Shown: in pieces, positions 51,787 through 60,700 of the stretch
Numbering within the stretch: the first letter of the stretch is position 1
How the letters are laid out: each line of letters begins with the position of its first letter
Assembly: GCA_034440615.1 (NCBI GenBank)
Contig: JAOTOM010004669.1
Span: forward strand, 250,001 to 314,000
Direction: 5' to 3'
Length of the DNA stretch: 64,000 nt
DNA from: Ashinkailepas kermadecensis
Lineage: Eukaryota > Arthropoda > Thecostraca > Neolepadidae
Notes under the pieces: model-generated
The model's input: the letters and a program-made list of their open reading frames with translations, nothing else
Databases searched by the model: none
What the model was told of the DNA's origin: nothing
Program-made: the position numbers and the translations under genes

Positions 51787-54700
51787 AGCAAAAGTTTTTG
51801 CTTCATATATGACTACATCATTTGAACATGATATAGTCATTTTCAATACCTAGAACGCTCCAGCATCACCGCTGTACATCCACAACACACTGCGCAGCGC
51901 CTACAAGCGCCGCAGTTTTGCCCATATGCGGCGCCGCCGTCGGGACCGTTTTGAAAAGTCGAGTTGTCTGTCTAGTTATATAGAGAGGTCAATGGATCCC
52001 ACTGATCTATGCACAGATCATTATAATAATTTCCTTCCTTTCTGTATCCCTTGCAGCCATCTTCTCGGAGCGGTCATCCGGCGACAAGCTTCAGCTTGGC
52101 TTGCAGAACCATGCGTTCTATCCCTGGTTGACCTCTCACGTATGACCTGAGAATACCTCTCGTCGAATAAATCAAAATGTACTACTAGCGATAGCCTCGG
52201 CAGCTCAGCACAGGGACTGAGTTGGTCGGTGGCCACGTGCCACATTTGGGTATGACCGCTCCCTTTGTCTCCGTGCGCTCATCCGAGCAGACTTCAAGCT
52301 TCACATGATGAATCCCCCACTAGCGGTTATCTTGCGTTTTTGTGATGTATTTGTTTCCATTTCTCAGTTGAAGTGTTGTGATATGCGATTTTCGTTGGTC
52401 GCAAATGCTTCCCCGCGTGATTGGTTGGGTGTGGGAACACTCATGGTCATCGAATCATCAGCGGTGGTGTTTAAAAGGCTAACATTTGAGCTGACCTGTG
52501 TCCTCCGTCCAGCGACGGCCGCTTGATGTGTCGTACACATGTTTGTGCACCAGCGAGTGTGGATCGTGGTGTGAATATGTTTGTGTAGCAGCGAGTGTGT
52601 GACGTGACGTGAAGATGTCATGTGTAGCACTACGCGTTTGGCGCGGCGAGCACACGTGTCGAAGCGGGCGTTTGACGTACTTGCTCAGATTTTGTGGCAG
52701 TGGATGTTTGGCGTGACGTGCACACGTCTGTGTGGCAGCGGGCGTCTGACGCGACGTGTTTGTGTGGCAGAGGGCGCCTGACGTGACGTGCACACGCCTG
52801 TGTGGCAGCGGGCGCCTGACGCGACGTGTTTGTGTGGCAGAGGGCGCCTGGCGTGACGTGCACACGCCTGTGTGGCAGCGGGCGCCTGACGCGACGTGTT
52901 TGTGTGGCAGAGGGCGCCTGACGTGACGTGCACACGTCTGTGTGGAAGCGGGCGCCTGACGCGACGTGTTTGTGTGGCAGAGGGCGCCTGGCGTGACGTG
53001 CACACGTCTGTGTGGCAGCGGGCGCCTGACGCGACGTGTTTGTGTGGCAGAGGGCGCCTGGCGTGACGTTTGTGGAGCGGGGCCTGACGCGACGTGTTTG
53101 TGTGGCAGAGGGCGCCTGACGTGACGTGCACACGTCTGTGTGGCAGCGGGCGCCTGACGCGACGTGCACACGTCTGTGTGGCAGCGGGCGTTTAACGTGA
53201 CGTACACACGTTTGTGTGGCAGCGGGCGTTTGACCTGCACCAGAGTCAGGTGGCGGCGATGGGCCGGCCGTCGGCCAGCGACCTGTACTCGCCGGACACG
53301 ACGGACGGCGGCCTCGAGTCGCCCGGCGTCGCCATCACCACCGGCACGCCCAAGGCCGAGTTCGACCGGCGCACCAAGAAAAAGTGAGTGGTGCCATCGC
53401 AGTGATAAATTATTTGTGAAATAGGGTGGAATATACCACCTTTTGAACACTTGATCGGCATCCTTGTCCAAGAAGTATCGGCATCCTGCTCCTTGATGCA
53501 TGCTTATGAAATCTTCATGTCTCCTTTCTAACAGTATCTCGCATATAAGTATTATGTCCATGCTCTCGATAAGGATTGGTGATACACGGACATTTCGCAA
53601 CGCAATTTCAGGTAAAGCGATGGGTGCAATATAACCCACATGGGTTGAGGCACCCTAAAACCCCAATAATCATCAGGTAAAGCGATTATCTATAATGTGA
53701 TATGACATGCAATGCCAGCTTATAGCATAGGATTAATCTCCCTATCCCGAATATAGTTATTCCTAAATCATAAATATCAAAACAAATGATAAAGGTAGTC
53801 ATAAGTACCTACACCATTGACTCAAAATTGAGTCTGAAAGACGTTAATTATTTGGGCTTTAGGGCGCTTCGACCAGAATTGATCATTCGCGAGGGTCTGA
53901 AAGACGTCAAAATCATTTTAAATGACACTAATTCCATGGCAATTTTCGACATCCTACCCTGCTCGTTTCGTCATACCACACCTAATGAAAAAACATTTTT
54001 TGTAAACTCTGTGCCATCGTCTGCCGTCAGAATTGCCCAACAACTGTGTGCCGTGTGTGATGTGCCGAAGTCCGCTAGCCAATAGCCAACCCCCCCCCAC
54101 CGATGTGTTGCCTATTGATCAGAGCGCACCTGGTGTGGAGGTGAAAACGCCCCTGATGTGTTGCCTACTGATCGGGCCGCACCTGGTGTGATGGTAAGAA
54201 CGCCTCTGACGTGTTGTCTACTGATCGGGCCGCACCTGGTGTGATGGTAAGAACGCCTCATGTGACTGGGGGACGAGTGGTCTAGGGGTAAGATGCTCGT
54301 CTCACAATTGAAAGATTGCGGGTTCGAATCTCACCTGTCGCTACTCTTCGCCCGCGACCAATCGGCGTGAGAGATTGGCGACGCTATATGACTCAACGGT
54401 CGACGTGTCGTAAAACCAATAACCAACCAACCTCATGTGACTGGCTGTGTCGTGTGGTGGCCCGGTGTGGGATGTGACTGGCTGTGTCGTGTGGTTCCTC
54501 AATGTGTGATGTGACTGGCTGTGTCGTGTGGTGGCTCAGTGTGGGATGTGACTGGCTGTGTCGTGTGGTGGCCCGGTGTGGGATGTGACTGGCTGTGTCG
54601 TGTGGTGGCTCAGTGTGGGATGTGACTGGCTGTGTCGTGTAGTGGCCCGGTGTGGGATGTGACTGGCTGTGTCGTGTGGTGGCCCGGTGTGGGATGTGAC

Positions 54701-57700
54701 TGGCTGTGTCGTGTGGTGGCTCAGTGTGGGATGCGACTGGCTGTGTCGTGTAGTGGCCCGGTGTGGGATGTGACTGGCTGTGTCGTGTGGTGGTTCAGTG
54801 TGGGATGCGACTGGCTGTGTCGTGTAGTGGCCCGGTGTGGGATGTGACTGGCTGTGTCGTGTGGTGGCTCGGTGTGGGATGTGACTGGCTGTGTCGTGTA
54901 GTGGCCCGGTGTGGGATGTGACTGGCTGTGTCGTGTGGTGGCCCGGTGTGGGATGTGACTGGCTGTGTCGTGTGGTGGCCCGGTGTGGGATGTGACTGGC
55001 TGTGTCGTGTGGTGGCTCAGTGTGGGATGTGACTGGCTGTGTCGTGTGGTGGCTCAGTGTGGGATGTGACTGGCTGTGTCGTGTGGTGGCCCGGTGTGGG
55101 ATGCGACTGGCTGTGTCGTGTGGTGGCTCAGTGTGGGATGTGACTGGCTGTGTCGTGTGGTGGCTCGGTGTGGGATGTGACTGGCTGTGTCGTGTGGTGG
55201 CCCGGTGTGGGATGTGACTGGCTGTGTCGTGTGGTGGCTCAGTGTGGGATGTGACTGGCTGTGTCGTGTGGTGGCTCAGTGTGGGATGTGACTGGCTGTG
55301 TCGTGTGGTGGCTCAGTGTGGGATGTGACTGGCTGTGTCGTGTGGTGGCTCAGTGTGGGATGTGACTGGCTGTGTCGTGTGGTGGCTCAGTGTGGGATGC
55401 GACTGGCTGTGTCGTGTGGTGGTTCAGTGTGGGATGCGACTGGCTGTGTCGTGTGGTGGCTCAGTGTGGGATGTGACTGGCTGTGTCGTGTTGTGGCTCA
55501 GTGTGGGATGTGACTGGCTGTGTCGTGTGGTGGCTCAGTGTGGGATGCGACTGGCTGTGTCGTGTGGTGGCTCAGTGTGGGATGTGACTGGCTGTGTCGT
55601 GTGGTGGCTCAGTGTGGGATGTGACTGGCTGTGTCGTGTGGTGGTTCAGTGTGGGATGCGACTGGCTGTGTCGTGTGGTGGCTCAGTGTGGGATGTGACT
55701 GGCTGTGTCGTGTGGTGGCCCGGTGTGGGATGCGACTGGCTGTGTCGTGTGGTGGCTCAGTGTGGGATGCGACTTGCTGTGTCGTGTGGTGGCTCAGTGT
55801 GTGATGTGACTGGCTGTGTCGTGTGGTGGCTCAGTGTGGGATGTGACGGTGTTGGCTGTGTCGTGTGGTGGCTCAGTGTGGGATGTGACGGTGTTGGCTG
55901 TGTCGTGTGGTGGCTCAGTGTGGGATGCGACTGGCTGTGTCGTGTGGTGGCTCAGTGTGTGATGTGACTGGCTGTGTCGTGTGGTGGCTCAGTGTGGGAT
56001 GTGACTGGCTGTGTCGTGTGGTGGCTCAGTGTGGGATGTGACGGTGTTGGCTGTGTCGTGTGGTGGCTCAGTGTGGGATGCGACTGGCTGTGTCGTGTGG
56101 TGGCTCAGTGTGTGATGTGACTGGCTGTGTCGTGTGGTGGCTCAGTGTGGGATGTGACTGGCTGTGTCGTGAGGTGGCTCAGTGTGGGATGTGACTGGCT
56201 GTGTCGTGTGGTGGCTCAGTGTGGGATGTGACTGGCTGTGTCGTGTGGTGGCCCGGTGTGGGATGTCACTGGCTGTGTCGTGTTGTGGCCCGGTGTGGGA
56301 TGTCACTGGCTGTGTCGTGTAGTGGCCCGGTGTGGGATGTGACTGGCTGTGTCGTGAGGTGGCTCAGTGTGGGATGTGACTGGCTGTGTCGTGTGGTGGC
56401 CCGGTGTGGGATGTGACTGGCTGTGTCGTGTGGTGGCTCAGTGTGGGATGTGACTGGCTGTGTCGTGAGGTGGCTCAGTGTGGGATGTGACGGTGTTGGC
56501 TGTGTCGTGTGGTGGCTCAGTGTGGGATGTAACTGGCTGTGTCGTGTGGTGGCTCAGTGTGGGATGCGACTGCCTGTGTCGTGTGGTGGCTCAGTGTGGG
56601 AAGTGACTGGCTGTGTCGTGAGGTGGCTCAGTGTGGGATGCGACGGTGTTGGCTGTGTCGTGTGGTGGCTCAGTGTGGGATGTGACTGGCTGTGTCGTGA
56701 GGTGGCCCGGTGTGGGATGTGACTGGCTGTGTCGTGTGGTGGCTCAGTGTGGGATGTGACTGGCTGTGTCGTGTGGTGGCTCAGTGTGGGATGTGACTGG
56801 CTGTGTCGTGTGGTGGCCCGGTGTGGGATGTGACTGGCTGTGTCGTGTGGTGGCCCGGTGTGGGATGTGACTGGCTGTGTCGTGAGGTGGCTCAGTGTGG
56901 GATGTGACGGTGTTGGCTGTGTCGTGTGGTGGCTCAGTGTGGGATGTAACTGGCTGTGTCGTGTGGTGGTTCAGTGTGGGATGCGACTGGCTGTGTCGTG
57001 TGGTGGCCCGGTGTGGGATGTGACTGGCTGTGTCGTGTGGTGGCTCAGTGTGGGATGTGACTGGCTGTGTCGTGAGGTGGCTCAGTGTGGGATGTGACGG
57101 TGTTGGCTGTGTCGTGTGGTGGCTCAGTGTGGGATGTGACTGGCTGTGTCGTGTGGTGGCTCAGTGTGGGATGCGACTGGCTGTGTCGTGAGGTGGCTCA
57201 GTGTGGGATGTGACTGGCTGTGTCGTGTGGTGGCTCAGTGTGGGATGCGACTGGCTGTGTCGTGTGGTGGCTCAGTGTGGGATGTGACTGGCTGTGTCGT
57301 GTGGTGGCCCGGTGTGGGATGTGACTGGCTGTGTCGTGTGGTGGCTCAGTGTGGGATGCGACTGGCTGTGTCGTGTGGTGGCTCAGTGTGGGATGTGACT
57401 GGCTGTGTCGTGTGGTGGCTCAGTGTGGGATGTGACTGGCTGTGTCGTGTGGTGGCTCAGTGTGGGATGTGACTGGCTGTGTCGTGTGGTGGCTCAGTGT
57501 GGGATGTGACTGGCTGTGTCGTGTGGTGGCTCAGTGTGGGATGTGACTGGCTGTGTCGTGTGGTGGCCCGGTGTGGGATGTGACTGGCTGTGTCGTGTGG
57601 TGGCTCAGTGTGGGATGCGACTGGCTGTGTCGTGTGGTGGCTCAGTGTGGGATGTGACTGGCTGTGTCGTGTGGTGGCTCAGTGTGGGATGTGACTGGCT

Positions 57701-60700
57701 GTGTCGTGTGGTGGCTCAGTGTGGGATGTGACTGGCTGTGTCGTGTGGTGGCTCAGTGTGGGATGTGACTGGCTGTGTCGTGTGGTGGCTCAGTGTGGGA
57801 TGTGACTGGCTGTGTCGTGTGGTGGCCCGGTGTGGGATGTGACTGGCTGTGTCGTGTGGTGGCTCAGTGTGGGATGCGACTGGCTGTGTCGTGTGGTGGC
57901 TCAGTGTGTGATGTAACTGGCTGTGTCGTGTGGTGGCTCAGTGTGGGATGTGACTGGCTGTGTCGTGTGGTGGCTCAGTGTGGGATGTGACTGGCTGTGT
58001 CGTGTAGTGGCCCGGTGTGGGATGTGACTGGCTGTGTCGTGTGGTGGCTCAGTGTGGGATGTGACTGGCTGTGTCGTGTGGTGGCTCAGTGTGGGATGTG
58101 ACTGGCTGTGTCGTGTAGTGGCCCGGTGTGGGATGTGACTGGCTGTGTCGTGAGGTGGCTCAGTGTGGGATGTGACGGTGTTGGCTGTGTCGTGTGGTGG
58201 CTCAGTGTGGGATGTGACTGGCTGTGTCGTGTGGTGGCTCAGTGTGGGATGTGACTGGCTGTGTCGTGTGGTGGCTCAGTGTGGGATGTGACTGGCTGTG
58301 TCGTGAGGTGGCTCAGTGTGGGATGTGACTGGCTGTGTCGTGTAGTGGCCCGGTGTGGGATGTGACTGGCTGTGTCGTGTGGTGGCTCAGTGTGGGATGT
58401 GACTGGCTGTGTCGTGTGGTGGCTCAGTGTGGGATGCGACTGGCTGTGTCGTGTGGTGGCTCAGTGTGGGATGTGACTGGCTGTGTCGTGTGGTGGCTCA
58501 GTGTGGGATGTGACTGGCTGTGTCGTGTGGTGGCTCAGTGTGGGATGTGACTGGCTGTGTCGTGTGGTGGCTCAGTGTGGGATGTGACTGGCTGTGTCGT
58601 GTGGTGGCCCGGTGTGGGATGCGACTGGCTGTGTCGTGTGGTGGCTCAGTGTGGGATGTGACTGGCTGTGTCGTGTGGTGGCTCAGTGTGGGATGTGACT
58701 GGCTGTGTCGTGTTGTGGCCCGGTGTGGGATGCGACTGGCTGTGTCGTGTGGCGGCTCAGTGTGGGATGTGTGATGGTGCTGGCTGTGTCGTGTGGTGGC
58801 TCAGTGTGGGATGCGACTGGCTGTGTCGTGAGGTGGCTCAGTGTGGGATGTGACTGGCTGTTTCGTGTGATGGCTCAGTGTGGGATGTGTGATGGTGCTG
58901 GCTGTGTCGTATGGTGGCTCAGTGTGGCACACGCTCCCAACAGACACGAGCTGTTGGCCGAGGCTATGAAGGCCGGCACGCCGTTCGCGTTGTGGAACGG
59001 GCCGACGGTGGTGGCGTGGCTGGAGCTGTGGGTGGGGATGCCGGCCTGGTACGTGGCCGCCTGCCGAGCCAACGTCAAGTCCGGCGCCATCATGTCGGCC
59101 CTCTCCGACACGGAGATACAGGTCAGACGGATACAGCGTTGCCATTCCACGCTGGTGGACGTGTCGGTTTCTGAAAGGAAACGCACCGATTTTCAGACTC
59201 TTTAATTATTTCTCTTCCAGTATCAGCTCAGTTTAAAAAATATATATCCGAGCCTTAACATTGGCGCTTTGATGTGGTTATTTCTCGTACGTATCATGTG
59301 TAGGCACTGAATTTCAACTGGGTTTTATTCACATCGATGGACATCAAGCGCCCGAAGTCCCCTGAATGAAGTAATTTGAAGTTGATGAAATCACTTGCCG
59401 CATGCGCATTATCGACAGCGTCCAACGCATACATACCCGACATCCGGAACTGATTTACACGTCAGACAGCTGGTGTGATATACCAACTTGAGAGTGGTAC
59501 CTAACGGTACTCGAGCACGTGCGCATCGCGGCGCGGCCACCCGTTGGTGACATATATGTGATGTCCACAGCGCGAGATCGGCATCAGCAACCCGCTGCAC
59601 CGGCTCAAACTGCGACTGGCCATCCGAGAGATGGTGAACCTCACCTCGCCATCGGCGCCCAACAGCAGTCGGCTGATGCACAACTTCGCGGAGATGAACC
59701 ACGAGTGGATCGGCAACGAGTGGCTGCCAGCGCTCGGTCTGCCCCAGTACAGGTAAGGTGTGTCCCAGTGAAGCTGGTGACGTCCGCTTCCGCCCGACCC
59801 GACCCGACCAGACCAGCTCAGACCAGACCAGACCAGACCAGACCAGACCTGACCAGACCCGACCCGACCAGACCAGACCAGACCAGACCTGACCCGACCT
59901 GACCAGACCAGACCAGATCCGACCAGACTAGACCAGACCCAACCTGACCAGACGAGACCAGACCTGATCAGACCCGACCAGACCAGATCCGACCAGACCT
60001 GACCCGACCTGACCCGACCAGACCAGACCAGACCGACCAGACCTGACCAGACCAGACCAGACCTGACCTGACCTGACCAGACCCGACCCGACCAGACCAG
60101 ACCAGACCTGACCCGACCCGACCTGACCAGACCAGACCAGACCAGATCCGACCAGACCAGACCTGACCAGACCCGACCAGACCAGACCCAATCTGACCAG
60201 ACCAGACCAGACCTGATCAGACCCGACCAGACCAGATCCGACCAGACCTGACCCGACCAGACCAGACCAGACCCGACCTGACCCGACCAGACCAGACCAT
60301 ATCAGATCCGACCAGACAAGACCAGACCAGACCAGACCAGACCAGACCAGACCATACCCGGCCCGATCAGACCCATGTCCATAAGACTCGCCCTGCTATC
60401 TACAGTGGCCAGTGGGGGCGAGTACTCTGGAGATAAGGCGCCCGTCTTCCAACCGAAATGTTGCAAGTTCGTGTCTCACCTGTCTCTACTCTTTGGTGCT
60501 GCACGTCTCCAGGTGACGGGCGAGGCCCGTTCATTTCTGACCACTCCATCTACTGTGTCCCTGGTTGGTGCTGTACGTCTCCAGGTGACGGGCGAGGCCC
60601 GTTCATTTCCGACCACCCCCATCTACCGTGTCACTGGGTTTTCAGAATATCTCCCTTTTAGCTGGCGGTTCCCACGGCGCCAAACGGTGGCGCCGTGGGA

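Noticed and set aside
52479..53639. Minus-strand open frame of 386 codons
   Set aside because: It covers the 32/38-bp array, the reverse strand of exon 16 and part of a dispersed repeat. Three unrelated segments share a frame by chance.
55335..55967. Cys/Trp-rich open frame of 210 codons
   Set aside because: It is a translation of the 37-bp array. The frame depends on 41-bp variant units and no start context or conserved motif is present.
54440..58930. CRISPR array
   Set aside because: There are no unique spacers: the 37-bp units are head-to-tail, with no cas genes, in an animal gene intron.
59795..60365. Telomeric or subtelomeric repeat
   Set aside because: GACCA-type pentamers do not match the arthropod TTAGG repeat or its complement, and coding exons lie on both sides.
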